Under the pieces are notes generated by a model. That model saw only the letters and a list, made by a program, of their open reading frames with translations. It was not told the origin of the DNA and did not search any database. From Mallotus nudiflorus (taxonomy: Eukaryota; Streptophyta; Magnoliopsida; Malpighiales; Euphorbiaceae), in contig CANTUR010000280.1 in NCBI GenBank assembly GCA_947683625.1, positions 702,501 to 766,500 of the forward strand: a stretch of DNA of 64,000 bases, written 5' to 3'. Positions 10,991-23,490 of this stretch are shown piece by piece. Position 1 is the first letter of the stretch. Every line of letters starts with the position of its first letter. Position numbers and translations under genes: made by a program.

Positions 10991-11590
10991 GCTCCGAAAG
11001 ATATAGCCCTGACCAAAATACTAGAATGTAAGCTCTATATTGACGGAGCATCCTCAGCTCAGGGTTCCGGCGCAGGAATAATCCTCAGGGGGCCGTATAA
11101 GGTTCATATTCAGTACGCAGTCCGTATAGATTATAATGCCACCAACAATGCAGTCGAGTACAAAGCACTCATCACAGGTTTGAAGTTGGCCACTGAAGTC
11201 AGGGCCAAACACCTCATCATACACTCTGATGCCTAACTAGTAGTCAAGCAAGTCAACGGAGCATTTTAAGTCAAAGATACCTGCATTGCCAAGTACGTAG
11301 ACAAAGTCAAGCGAATTTTGCAACACATCGAGCAGGACAGAGGCTAATGGAAGATCGTCCAGATTCCCAGGGAAGACAATAATGAGGCCGACTATCTTGC
11401 TAAATTCGCAACCAAGAATAGTCAAGCATTTAGGGATATGAATTTCATCGAATCACTAACCAGTCCCAGCACAGAGGACACTGAATTTTTTATAACACAA
11501 GTAGTCTCGGAATGGATACAACCCATAATCCAATATCTTGAGCATGGCACACTCCCAGAAGACAAGCTGCAAGCTTAGAAGCTCAAAGCC
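10985..11590 (+). pseudogene. Second RNase H domain of the Tat element
   Basis: A second RNase H fold follows the first: YIDGASSAQGSGAGIIL (about 11036-11086), NAVEYKALITGL (about 11150-11185) with its glutamate, HSDA at 11225-11236, and NNEADYLAKFA near 11378-11412. This tandem RNase H arrangement is a known mark of the Tat lineage. Stops at 11237 and 11345 inactivate it. Integrase sequence resumes on the other side of the solo LTR at 14840. Confidence 0.82.
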
Positions 11591-11600
11591 AAAGCAACCC

Positions 11601-14600
11601 TGTCACGACCCGAAACAGGGGCCATGACCGGCGCTAGGGAACGAGAATTCTTTCGAATCCGGAACCCGTAGCAAGCCTAAAAATAAAATAAATCATGCAA
11701 TAATAACAATAACAATATTATATGCAGCGGAAATAAAAATCATAAATATCACAATAGTATATACACCAACTGGATTTAAATCAAATCTCATCTCATATAT
11801 ATATAAATCTTTTAATACAAATCCAGTTTCAATATAATACATCTCTTTAAATAAAATACATGAAATCCAATACTTTAATTCACAACTACTGCAATGTCTA
11901 GATAAAATAAATAAGACTCAAGTAAATAGTTTACACAAAGAAGCCGGGGCAGAAGAAATCCGACGTATCGACCTGCTACTGAGGTCTGAAGAAGTTGACT
12001 CTCCTGAAAAATAGTCAACGGAGGGGAGTCAGACCTCACTGAGTGAATTACTATAATATATATACATACACACTAAATGATAATGCATACAGTCAACAGT
12101 ATATATCTAATATATATATACAAGCAATTACACACAGATGCAATAAAATCATTTATATATTTTGTCTGAAAATCATCTTTTATGAAGGATCACATAGAAC
12201 CCTAGAATATCGCAACCTCAGAAAATAGTGTTAAACAACACTCTAGCCATACAGGCTCACTTATTCCAAATATATCCACTTAATCCATTTGGACAGTAGA
12301 CTGGCCCCGAGACACTAAGTCAACCGAGCTCCAGCAGTCTGACTGCCTGTGTGATTGGCCCCGAGACACTTGGTCAACCGAGCTCCAGCAATCACACCTC
12401 CAAACCACATCTCACACATATCAATAATCATATCCAATCAATATCCACAAATAGTTAGTAATATAGCCTAAAGCTATAGGCGTACCGGTACGTACTCGGT
12501 CCTAGTGCTGCCCACTAGGTAGCACGTTCTATCGATATCCTTCATCATTAAATATATAAAACATTCATTCATAAAAATAAATGATGCATGAATGTAAATG
12601 AAATAACAATATAATCCATATATATACCAGAAATATACCAAAAGTAAACCAGGTATATTTCGAGTATATATACGTCAAATGAATTCAATCAAATTATAAA
12701 TTAAGTTGGAAATATATTTAAAAACATTTTAAGTATATTTTATTTACAAAACATGCATATAATTTAATATATACCAAAAATAAACCAAAAATATACTTAA
12801 TATAAACTTAAGAAATAATCAATTTATTTATGCATATTTAATCAACATAAAACATGTATTTCTAAATCATGCATCCTAAACATATATATATAGTATAGTA
12901 ACTCACCTAATGCGCTCCACGAGACAGGTCCGATGGGCCTAGTCCACTAGCTCTCGGTCTCGGCGCAACTAAACAAACAATAAATAATAGACATCAGAAT
13001 AAACCCTAACAAAAATCCTAGAATTCAATCTAGAGTATTTAACACAGAATCAGAAATTAGGGTTCGACTGGACATCAAGTTTTACGAGAATTCTACTGAA
13101 AATCCGGCAGAACCTCCCCTGTAAAATGGATATCTCTCTACTCAAAAGAGTAGAGCCGACCCTGCAAGGAAATACACTTCAAAAATGAACACCACATCTC
13201 ATTCACAACCCCTCGGTCGGACTCCAGACTACAATCTACCGACCGGGGTCCACAAACACAGAATAATTCCAGATATACCAAAAATATCCTTAAAACCTAA
13301 AAATACATTTTATAGGTAGAAATTACATAATTAACCTTAAAACACTGTAAAAATCGATAGAAACTCATTTTATTAGTAAAACCGTATATTATATATATAA
13401 TTGAAAATAATTCATGAAAAATAGTTTTAATTAGTTAAAAATACTAATTAATTTGTAGAAATAATTTTTATACCTTAAATAACTATTAAAACCAATTAAA
13501 TTACATTTTTAGACAATTTAGGGTAAAATTACCAAAATACCCCTATATATATAACTATACTTAAATTACTTCAAAAATTCACCAAAAATTATACAATTAT
13601 CGAAAATTAATTTTCTCAACATATTTATCAATAATATTAATAATTAAACTCAATTAACCAATTAAATTCAATTAAAAACACATTTAACCTAATTTTTCAA
13701 ATTAACATAAACTTCAATAATTCAAAATAAATACTTAGAAATTCATAAAAATTCCAAATAAATTCCTATAATTCATTTCAACACCTAATTTAACCATAAA
13801 CTCCAATTTCATAATTTAAATAATTAATTTCCGAAAATTAGAAAATAATATTAAAATATTCAAAAATACCCAAAAATCCAAAAAATCTCCAAAAATTCTA
13901 CAAAAATTCATAGATGTAGATTGAGCTACTAGGAACAACATTTTTGAAGGGAGTTTTCATGAATCAACCAATTCGAAGCTCAAAAAAAATCAAAAACCCT
14001 AATGTGACCGAATTGGAAAAATTGAAACCTAAGCAAATCTAAACCATTTTAGCTCAAACCAAAGCTAGAATCACACTCACCAGAGCTCAAGGAGAAGAAA
14101 GAGACCGGCGGTGTCGAAAACGGTGACCGAAAATGGGAGAAACGGCAAAGGGAAGATTTTCGACCAAAAGAGGAAAATGGGGTTGCCGGCGCCGGGGAAG
14201 GGAGCTGCTGGCGACGGGGGACGGCTGGGAACAGCGGTGGCAAGCCGGGAGGCACACCGATGGTAGGTGACCGGAGTTGCAATGGTGAGGGGTGAGGTGG
14301 GTGGTGGTCGGGTGCGGGAGAGAAAGAAAGAAGAAGAAGAAAAAGAAGAAAAAGAAAAAGAAAGAAAAGAAAAAGAAAAGAAAAAGAAAAAAGAAAAAGA
14401 AAAAAAAGAAAAAGAAAAAGAAAATAAAATAATTAAATAATAATAAAATAAATTTTAATAATTTAATAATTCATAAAATAATTAAATAACAATAAATAAA
14501 TAAATAAATAATAAAATATTAGGGTAATATATATTAAACCCTAATTAAATAAATATACACACACATAGGCTTTATTTAGTATTTTAAAAATACGTATGAA

Positions 14601-14839
14601 TTCATGCAAGTCCAAAAATACATTTAAAATAATTAATAATACATTGTTTACGTGAAAATTTCCCCGAAAATGCAAGTCCCGGGAAAATTTTACGTAAAAC
14701 ACTGGAAATAATACACAGTAATTAAAATAGGTTTTAAATACATATTAACTCGTAAAAATATCGCATATATATACACAATTTATTAACACTGTATATCTCG
14801 GTACAGTGTAAAAATATTTTTAAAATACGGGATATTACA
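11601..14839 (-). mobile_element. Solo LTR of the Tekay-type family, inside the Tat element
   Basis: Begins TGTCACGACCC and ends TATTACA on the + strand, matching both LTRs of the element at 49734-61065 through its length. Flanks are AACCC (11596-11600) and AGCCC (14840-14844), a 5-bp duplication with one transition. No internal coding sequence is present. The product is a 3239-bp solo LTR, the usual outcome of recombination between the two LTRs. It splits the Tat RNase H from its integrase. It carries a purine-rich AAG/AAAG microsatellite at about 14325-14425. Confidence 0.93.
12294..12519. other. Conserved GC-richer hairpin module in the solo LTR
   Basis: Hairpin 1 (12294-12345) pairs CAGTAGACTG with CAGTCTGACTG (one bulge). 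Hairpin 2 (12349-12397) pairs GTGTGATTG with CAATCACAC perfectly. The two loops are almost the same sequence, starting GCCCCGAGACACT. A third stem (12501-12519) pairs CCTAGTG with CACTAGG, next to a GTACCGGTAC palindrome. Equivalent modules lie at 26402-26760, 50477-50700 and 58648-58880. Confidence 0.8.
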
Positions 14840-15962
14840 AGCCCACTATTCCTTCCACCGAGGGGAGCTCTACTAAAAATCCCTATCGCACCCTTGGTCG
14901 AAGTGCGTTTCCCCGGAGGAGGGAAATTACATACTCTGAGAAATCCACGAAGGAATCTATGGTGCACATAAGTCCTACTATTCACTCAGTAGAAAGGCAT
15001 TGCTCCAAGGGTTTTACTGGCCCACCATGTCCAAGGATGCCCAGTAGCTAACGCAATCATGTCCCCAGTGCCAGCACTATACCCGACTTAGCCATAAATC
15101 TTCTAAGCCTCTGCATCCCATCGGCAGCCCTTGGCCTTTTGCCATGTGGGGGATGGACATCCTAGGTCCTTTCCCTCCCTCTACCTCATAGAAAAAGTTC
15201 TTAATCGTGGCCATTGACCATTTTACCAAATGGGTAGAAGCAGAAGTAGACCCAACCATCACAGAAGCCCGAATACATCACTTTTTCTGGAAGGAGATCA
15301 TTTACAGATTCGACATCCCCCACACTTTAATTATAGACAATGATAAACAGTTCGACAACCACAAGTTCAGAAGTTTCTGCTTGGACCTTGGAATAAAGCT
15401 GTGCTTCACCTCAGTAGCTCACCCACAGACGAACAAACAAACTGAGGTCACAAACAGAATCCTCATGCAAGGATTGAAGAAAAGACTCGATGACAAGAAG
15501 GGGAACTTGGTCGAAGAGCTAAACAACGTAATCTAGGCCTACAGAATCACACCCCGATCATCCACTGGCAAAATGCCATTCAGATTGACTTATGTCATGG
15601 ATGCAGTAATTCTAGTGGAGGTTGGGTCCCCAAGTTACCGGGTAAGCCAAGACCTCGACCACGCCGTCAATAGCGCCGACGCACGAATATGCCTTGACGT
15701 ACTAGAGGAACGAAGAGAACAAGCGGCAGCAACGGCTGAGGCACATCGACAAAGAATAACCCGATACCACCATCTACGTAAACCAACAGAGCAATTCAGG
15801 ACGGGTGACTGGGTACTCAGAAGAGCAAATATTGGCAAAGGCACCTCAGACACCGGCAAGTTAGGTCCGAATTGGGAAGGCCCGTATCAGATCTTAGAAT
15901 GTACAACGAAGGGGGCATACAAACTAAGAGAAAGAGGAGGTAGAGAATTACCAAGGTTCTAA
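14840..15962 (+). pseudogene. Tat integrase
   Basis: After the solo LTR the zinc-binding region is seen around 14985-15090 (ERHCSKGFYWP, then CPQCQHY). The catalytic core follows with MWGMDILGPFP (first D, about 15143-15175), IIDNDKQF (second D, about 15331) and SVAHPQTNKQTE (with E, about 15411-15446). The C-terminal GDWVLRRA...GKLGPNWEGPYQI segment lies at about 15804-15895. Stops at about 15046 and 15534 interrupt it. Integrase inserts the cDNA into chromatin. No chromodomain is seen, as expected for Tat. Confidence 0.88.
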
Positions 15963-16112
15963 AACTCAGACTCTCTCAGGAAATATTATCAGTAATCTTG
16001 TACTCAAATACCCAATCTGATTCAATAATAAAAAGTATCTTCATTGATAAAGAATGTCTTTACACATGATTGGTTACAAAAAAAAAAGGGGGGGGGGTTC
16101 AACCTATACATA

Positions 16113-17999
16113 TCTACTCTACTATTTGATCACCCGAACCCCCAGGCCCGGAAACTGAAGGGGAAGTAACATCAGCAGCCTCTGGATGCTCGCCAGACCC
16201 AGCTACAACAACGGCCTCTTCAAACTCCCTCACAAGAAAGGAACTGGCTTTTCGACGGGTGTCCTCCTCCGCTGCAAGCTTGGCAAGATCGACTGGAGTT
16301 ATCTGGTCTAACACCTCCAAGTCCAATCCTAAGTCTTGAGAGAGCAGGATCCTTTTGCACTCAGCCCGGTACGCCTTGAGAAAACCCCCCTACCATGCTT
16401 TGATATGCCTTCTTATCATTCACATGAGATTTCTCAAGCTCCGCCAGCCTTCCCTAAAGCTTAGCAATTTGAAGATCCTGCTCCTCGATCCTCCTCGTCA
16501 GTTGGGCCTAGCTATGTTCAAGCTCAGAAACCTTTTTCTGATTCGCCTCCACATCAGATTTGGCCTCCACAAATCTTGTTTGGCAGTGCTCCAGAGCTGC
16601 CTTGGCTCTATCCAGCTTTTTCTTAAAATCTATAGCTATCGTCCCCACCTCAGTTTCCTTTAAACTGTACTGGCTCTTTAAGTAGAAGTACTAATCCTTC
16701 ACCAGCAACAAGGCCTGAGTCATCTGCCAAAAATAACCAGACAACTTAGTCAAGAATCAAGTACAATAGTTATATAAAGTAGTAGAAACTCCCTTACCTC
16801 CAGTGACTGGCCGATCATGGAATCTAGCAATCTGTCTGGTCCCTCCTCCGACCAACGCTGCATGTCACCGGGTAACTGTAGCGACTCGGCATACTGGTCC
16901 CATACTTGACTGTTGGAGATGCTTAGGGGCTTCATCCTCTTCAATATCCAGCCCCGCATATCCGGACAACCAGATGACTGCGGACGCTAGACATAAATCT
17001 CTTCGTCCAGCCCCTTTGCATCTGACCCTGTGTTGATTAACCACCTTTTTCTTCACCCAACCCTCTTCGGTCGCTCACTTTCCATCGGTGCCTTGCCCTT
17101 GGGGTCAGCGAGAATAGCCTCCGAAGTCGAAGGAGCCTCAGTTTCTAGGGAAAGAGAAATTCGAACCTCTTCCACTGCAGTTGGCTCATCTATTAGGGAA
17201 ATCCCGCCCGTAAAATTAAAAAAGTCAGCCATCTACAGATGGAAAAATAAGACTAGTCAGGCAAAATAAAGCTTAAAGAAAAATAATCATACCAGGGGAT
17301 TGGTCGTGACTCGGACAGACTCTCCACAGATACCTTAAGGATGCATCTTCTACGGATCGAGCTTCGGCGAGTCCGTCTAGATGTAGCCGCAAAACTAACT
17401 CCGTATCAGGATCGGAAAGTTTCGCTACACGAGTCACTTTATGACACTCGTCCGACCACATCCTCCGGACATCCAAGAAGTCCGATTGATGCTCCACAAT
17501 GAAAAAATGGTATCTCCACTTCTTGTGGAGATCCAGAAGTTTAACAAAAAAGTGAATGGTTGGGTACGGTCGATAGGGAGAATATTAGCTCTCCCTTCTT
17601 CCTAGTCAGCCTATACAAATACCGGAGGACATCTAGATCGGGAACGCTACCATCTTCATGCATCAGCTGGATGAACCCAGTCAGTATCCTATAACTATTC
17701 GGATGAGGCTGATTGGGCACAATGTTATTCCTATTAAGAAATTCTTTGAGAAAGGGATGTTAGGGAAATTTTAGACCCCCCTCTAACTGATCAAAATATA
17801 CTACTAATCTACTTAGCCCCGATAAAGGGGTATGCACCCTAAACCTCCTATCTACAGTGTGGAGGGCATAATCGATGGGGATGCAGAACCGCTGTCGATA
17901 CAACCCTAGCAATTCGCTATCTACGTTGGACACAAAGAGGTCAGAAGTAATTTCTTCCCGGGGAGCCATAACAAAGAAGGGGACAAAAAACAAATGCAA
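16113..17999 (-). pseudogene. Antisense additional ORF (aORF) of the Tat element
   Basis: Minus-strand open stretches between the integrase and the tandem array form one decayed frame. The likely start is at 17971 (MAPREEITSDLFVSNVD). A long N-terminal domain follows over 17970-17280, including GFIQLMHEDGSVPDLDVLRYLYR. A low-complexity acidic linker is at about 17100-17270. A coiled-coil-like glutamate/lysine-rich stretch lies over 16700-16350. The C-terminus is near 16120. Stops, for example at about 17760, break it. Some Tat elements are known to carry an extra gene in antisense at this place; its function is unknown. I infer that this is such a gene, because the other strand has no pol domain here. 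Confidence 0.65.
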
Positions 18000-18456
18000 A
18001 AAGAAGGGGGCAAAAAGAGGAGGAAGAAAAAATGAAAATCACCTGGTCACCTCAAGTAAGAATTATGGCAGGAAGAAATAGAAACAGTGGAAGCAGTAGA
18101 AACGCAGTAAAAATAAAATAAAAAAGTGAAGAAAGCAAAATGTGCCAGTTAGCAAGCGCAGTAGTGTTTATAGAGACACGGAAGGATCTGGAAGAACGCC
18201 ATTAACTGCCCTCATTATTACTGCGCTCCTCCCTAGGCCACTAAGGGCCTGTTAGGAATAAAATAACCCATTAGGCGAGGAATCGCAATAACGGCGGTAC
18301 GAATATTTCGTTTACTGACACACGAAATGATGCATCAACCACGTGATCTCAAGAGTTGAAGTAAAACCACCACGTGTTGGCCCACCCACATTTTCGAGTG
18401 GGTCACTCCATCAAGCAACTTGGGAGACGTTTCAAGCATCACTCCCAGCCCATTCA

Positions 18457-19026
18457 GAGCATGTAAGCCTCGCGCCCTAAGCCGAGCATTTAAGTCTCGA
18501 GCACATAAGTCCAGTGACTGAAGTTGGCACCCTCAAGTCACTTTCGTAGTACTGAGGTTGTGAGTATATAAGCCTCGCGCCCCTGAGCCGAGCATCTAAG
18601 TCTTGAGCACATAAGTCCAGTGATTGAAGCTGGCACCCTGAGGTCGCTTCCGTAGTACTGAGGTTCTGAGCATGTAAGTCTCGCACCCCTGAGCCGAGCA
18701 TCTAAGTCTCAAGCACATAAGTCCAGTGACTGAAGCTGGCACCCTCAGGTCGCTTCTGTAGTACTGAGGTTCCGAGCATGTAAGCCTCGCACCCCTGAGC
18801 CAAGCATCTAAGTCTCGAGCACATAAGTCCAATGACTGAAGCTGGCACCCTCAGGTCGCTTCTGTAGTACTGAGGTTCTGAGCATGTAAGCCTCGCACCC
18901 CTGAGCCAAGCATCTAAGTCTCGAGCACATAAGTCTAGTGACTGAAGCTAGCACCCTCAGGTCGCTTCCGTAGTATTAAGGTTTCGAGCATGTAAGCCTC
19001 ACGCCCCTGAGCCGAGCATCTAAAAA
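18457..19026 (+). repeat. 106-bp tandem repeat array in the Tat 3'-UTR
   Basis: Units begin GAGCATGTAAGCCTCGC at about 18457, 18562, 18668, 18774, 18880 and 18986, a period of 105-106 bp and about 5.3 copies. Each contains CGAGCATCTAAGTCT, GAGCACATAAGTCCA and GTAGTACTGAGGTT. Units differ by a few substitutions. The array is much less AT-rich than the surrounding genome. Confidence 0.95.
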
Positions 19027-19272
19027 TCCAATGACGATTGGTTTCGTCTTGTTCCAAAATAGATGGGTTAATATATTGCGGTGCTTATACGCACTCATCA
19101 TGTACCCTAGCTCCATAGGTTATGATTCAATGACGACCAACCAAAATACTCGGCACCAAGCTCTACTTATTGTGATTGAGGCTGGCCACCTCAACTCACC
19201 TGCATCTTATAACCCTTATAAAGGCATCTGCATCCTACTCGGACGCAACGGACATAAATATCTGAATATTCT

Positions 19273-19285
19273 GGGCGGGGACTCT
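19273..19285 (+). other. Polypurine tract of the Tat element
   Basis: GGGCGGGGACTCT immediately precedes the TGATA start of the 3' LTR. It is the expected place for plus-strand priming, though it is interrupted by pyrimidines. Nothing coding is seen between the array and this point. Confidence 0.6.
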
Positions 19286-19675
19286 TGATACTATCTAGAA
19301 TGTTCCCATCTAATTAAGGGTCCTCTACCCCCTAAATAGGAATACTTGGATAAGGGAGAAGACAAATCCGTCCAAGGAACTACCTCAAAGAGGAATCCTA
19401 ATCGAAGAGGTAACACTCTCCTACAAAGATTATGATTCACTGATCCACAAGGAATCCAACTCCTCCCAGGTTTGAGTATTGCTATATATAGAACCCTCTA
19501 CCCCTCATAAGGGGACATCTCATTCTCACACATTCAAGCTATCTCATCTTCTCCCTGCTTTTATTCTCTAACTTGGGCATCAGAGTGTTTGTGGGGATTC
19601 CTCCCACCTCTCACCTTGCCCCTTGTTCATGCTTTGTAGGATGCCTAGCTCAGGAGTTCCGAAGATCAATTATCA
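19286..19675 (+). repeat. 3' LTR of the Tat element
   Basis: 390 bp, starts TGATA and ends TATCA. Aligns without gaps to 6884-7273. The ATTTT duplication follows at 19676-19680. Confidence 0.93.
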
Positions 19676-20545
19676 ATTTTATTTTAAAATTTTGTAAAAA
19701 TATCCTCATTTGGAAAATTTTGAGGTAATTTGACATTGATATCTCTTACCAATAGTAGGTTGCATTATTTTTCCATTTAAATTAAATTATATATTTACTT
19801 CTACAGAAATTAAATATTTTCATTTTGTTTTTTGCATAATGGGAGAATAAAGGATTGATGGAATCCCTGCCAAGTATTTTCGAGATGAAAGTTTCAGAGT
19901 CATGCGAAGATCTATAGCATTACTTTGATTCTGTTATTTTTTTTATGTTTCTTTTTTTTTTCCAAGAATAAATATTTTGTAGAGTAAGATTTTGTGTTAT
20001 GACCGGATTTATGTTTTATATTGCAATTTGTCGTATATTATGAAAAGTTACACTAAAAATTAAAATGTTTATTAAAAATTTCCATTTCCAAATACTAGGA
20101 AAACTTGTACTTGGAAGCTTATCAAGCAAAACTATAATGTGCCATTTCATTCACTTAAAATCGTATCAAATTAAATACCTATATCTTGCTAGCATTTCGT
20201 TGTCTGCTTTTCTACCAGTCCTTGGTTTCTCTAGCAAATGTAACGAAATATAATGAGAATGAAAATAATTTAATATCTAAATTTAAATAATATTTTATAT
20301 AATTTCCTTTTCATGTGTGAAATATATTGAAGTTAGTATGCGTACGGCATGGCTTGTGCTAATCTGATTCAAGAAAGTGAAAACCAGGCAAATTACTATA
20401 TAATCGATCATAAATATAGATAATGTGTATGATTGACATTGTGAAACTATTACATCTTAACAAAGAAAAATACGTACACAACAATAAGCTTTTTCCATCA
20501 ATTTATGGCTGTGGCGAGTAAGCCATGAGAAATTCTATAATAATT
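19676..20545 (+). repeat. RLP-cluster intergenic duplication, unit A right half, with RLP 3'-UTR relic
   Basis: Continues 6620-6883 once the Tat element is removed, and aligns with 21445-22470. It includes an RLP 3'-UTR-like block (19895-20010: GAAGATCTATAGCATTACTTTGATTCTG, an ATGTTTC block, AGAGTAAG, TTTGTG), as in RLP1 near 37820-37980. Compared with unit B it lacks about 150 bp in the middle. It has no coding capacity. Confidence 0.75.
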
Positions 20546-21119
20546 CTGTTCTTTGATAATCTGAAAAGTTAAGTCAATAATATCAAGATATCTAAGATTC
20601 ACACATGTGCTAGTTTTAGTTTTTTATCACTTTAATTAAATATTAAATTTTCATTGATTTGATCTCCTAATTTATTAAAGGTTAGGTTAGGGTTTATAGA
20701 GCATGGTGACTTAAATATTGGAATTTATTAAAAAGTGTAATTTAAAAAATAAAAATATCCATTGAAATTTTACTTTCCGAAAGATTTATAAATGAACGCA
20801 CTGTTTGTAAAAAGTTTATAACCATATCATGAATAAATTACCATAAGAGTTGCCAAGGCCCTTGTGGTGATTTATGTTATAATAAATTACAGATATATTA
20901 CCACAAGCTTACGAATATAACACAGTGACTTATTAATACAAAATATATTTTTCTTATTAACAAAAAAAAAAAAAAAAAAAGGCCGACCGGAAGCTGTTTC
21001 TATCAATTTATGGCTCCGGAGAGTGGAGACTACGCCAGGGGGGCTTCAGTATCTATTCCCTAATTTCCACGGACAGTGACTTGCTAGGAAGTTGCAGCAG
21101 AAGTTCATTGATTGCAAAT
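20546..21119. other. Intergenic, partial repeat copies, no gene
   Basis: AT-rich. An A-run lies near 20961-20979. The block at 20995-21115 (CTGTTTCTATCAATTTATGG, then TTCCACGGACAGTGAC) repeats 2205-2300 and 22565-22620. No gene is seen. Confidence 0.6.
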
Positions 21120-22470
21120 TAATAAGTCGTGAAATATTAATATGTTCCCCTAGCTCAGTCTTCACGGCCATGTCTTATCTGTGGAAGTTTGGAAATAGTT
21201 ACTGAAATCCTCTGCCTTAGTCTTTACGGCCATACTTTAATTGATCCTTAGAAACAACCAACGGGCATGTTATGTATTTTTATTTTGTCAAAGATTGCAA
21301 TTAAACTCAGATTATTCTGATTAAGGTTAATTATTAATACAAAACTTAGATAGATTTTGATTATAGCTAGACAGAGGAGAGGGTTCATTCTATGTATCAT
21401 TAAGGCTAGTTGGTATAGAAAAATTACATTTTTATATGATTTTTCATAAATTTTATTTTAGAATTTTGTAAAAATATCCTAATTTGGAAAATTTTGAGGT
21501 AATTTGACATCTATATGTCTTACCAATAGTATATTCCATTATTTTTCCCTTCAAATTAAATTATATATTTACTTCTACAGAAATTAAATATTTCCATTTT
21601 GTTTTTTGCATAATGGGAGAATAAAGGATTGATGGAATCCCTGCCAAGTATTTTCAAGATGAAAGTTTCAGAGTCATGTGAAGATCTATAGCATTACTTT
21701 GATTCTGTTTTTTTTTTTTTAATTATGTTTCTTTTTTTTTTTTCCCAAGAATAAAGTATTTTGTCAAAGTTATTTTTTAGAGTAAGATTTTGTGTTGCTT
21801 TATGTTTTATATTGCAATTTGTCGTATATTATGAAAAGTTATACTAAAAATTAAAATGTTTATTAAAAATTTCCATTTCCACATACTAGGAAAACTTGTA
21901 CTGAACAAAATCATTAAAAAGTTAACATGGAAGCTTATCAACCAAAACTATAATTAAAAACATATCAAATTAATTCACTTAAAATCGTATCAAATTAATT
22001 ACCTAGCAATGCTGTTCAACCAGGCAACCAGCCATAAAATCAAATACCAAGATGTATCAAAGTATTATTATTAATGGACTACTTATATATATCTTGGTAA
22101 CATTTCGTTGTCTGCTTTATCTACCAGTCTTTACTTGGTTTCTCTAGCAAATATAACGAAATATAATGAGAATGAAAATAATTTAATATCTAAATTTAAA
22201 TAATATTTTATATAATTTTCATGTGTGAAATATATTGAAGTTAGTATGCGTACTGCATGGCTTGCGCTAATTGGACTCAAGGAAGTGAAAACCAGGCAAA
22301 TTACTATATAATCAATCATAAATGTATATAATGTGTATGATTGACATTGTGAAACTATTACAATCTTAACAAAGAAAAATACTCACGCAACAATAAGCTT
22401 TTTATTTTACTGTTTTGCAAATCAAATGACCCAATATATGGCTGTGCTGAGTAAGCCATTAGAAATTTTA
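21120..22470 (+). repeat. RLP-cluster intergenic duplication, unit B (empty-site copy)
   Basis: Corresponds to 6620-6883 plus 19676-20540 with the Tat element absent. At about 21450-21470 it reads CATAAATTTTATTTTAGAAT without interruption, which is the empty target site. It also contains a second RLP 3'-UTR-like block (21650-21800). It carries a unique insertion near 21200-21270 and another at about 21905-22080 relative to unit A. Confidence 0.85.
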
Positions 22471-22964
22471 TAATAATTTTGGTCTTTGATAATCTGAAAA
22501 GTTAAGCCAATAATATAAAGTCATATAAAATTAAATATTAAATTTTCTTTGGTTTGATCTCCTAATTTATTCCACGGATAGATCACAAACAGTGACTTTG
22601 CTAGGAAGTGTTAGAAGAAGTTCGTTGATGACAAATTTTTCCACACCTTAGTACGTTTCCTTAATGAATTGCCCCAAAATGAAAGCAACAGTCTTGTACT
22701 TCTTAGTTACTGATGACTTAAATCCTGGCAGTCTCTTTTTAGGTTTGCTGGTATTAAAAAAAATTACAAAATTTACTACTTTTTTTTTTTTTTTTTTAAA
22801 ATCCAGAATTTTAAAATTTGGCAAATAATTAGGTCAGTTATTTGCAATTGTAGAACATTTTGCTTTTTATCAAAACTAATAGCCATCTTAAGAAAAGCCA
22901 CCTCTTTTACCATGTGTGTATAGTTTTGTTAATTCTATCTAAATTGTATATTGTACTAAAATTA
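22471..22964. other. Intergenic, partial repeat copy, no gene
   Basis: 22565-22750 matches 2265-2490 and 21045-21120. A T-run occupies 22780-22797. Nothing coding is seen. Confidence 0.6.
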
Positions 22965-23490
22965 CAAAATTTTGAGTAAATTATAAGATTTTTGTCAAGT
23001 TTAAAAGATTGAATTAAATTTGCATTAAGTCATTACGCTTATAATTTTTTGTATCAATATGCATGAGTTTATTGTGATATTAAATCTTGACATGAAAAAT
23101 TTCCAACATAGTATTTATACATTTTCTAAACTTATTAATAATAAAAATTTCATCATTAACATACTATTATCCAAAAATCTTCAATTAATGAAGTGAGAAA
23201 GGAACGAAAAAGGAAGGATTAAGTACTCGGACGCGTTTCGAACCGTTTGCGTTGGGACCATATGTTTTGTCTGTGGAATTAGAAAATAGTTATTAGCATC
23301 CTTCCGCTTGGTCGTGCATTCATCATTAGAAACAGCCAACTGTTTGTGTATATTTACTTTTGCCAAAGATTGCAACAGTTACAGAAACAGAAAAATGAAA
23401 TTATATTATTCTGATTAATGTTAATTATTAATACATAGCTTAGATAGACTCTGATCACAGCTAGATAATGGGTTCATTGACTTACAATTA
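22965..23490 (+). repeat. RLP upstream-flank repeat, copy B
   Basis: Shares the ordered blocks of copies A, D and E (TGAGTAAATTATAAGATTTTTG, TTAAATCTTGACA, TCATCATTAACATACT, AATGAAGTGAGAA, TTGGGACCATA). No RLP coding sequence follows it. Confidence 0.75.

Larger units (their letters stand above)
6884..19675 (+). mobile_element. Ty3/gypsy LTR retrotransposon, Tat lineage, degenerate and nested
   Basis: The limits are two 390-bp LTRs whose consensus termini are TGATA and TATCA. The flanking 5-bp duplication is ATTTT at 6879-6883 and 19676-19680. Removing the 3239-bp solo LTR inside leaves about 9.55 kb. The order is LTR, primer site, gag, protease, RT, two RNase H regions, integrase, an antisense extra frame, a tandem-repeat 3'-UTR, purine tract, LTR. 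Two RNase H modules plus an antisense frame and a repeat-rich 3'-UTR are known features of Tat/Retand elements. LTRs differ at about 37 of 390 positions by hand count, mostly transitions, so the insertion is old. It can no longer move by itself. Confidence 0.92.

Noticed and set aside
18457..19026. Regular repeats considered as a CRISPR array
   Set aside because: Whole 106-bp units repeat without unique spacers, and this is plant nuclear DNA inside an LTR element.
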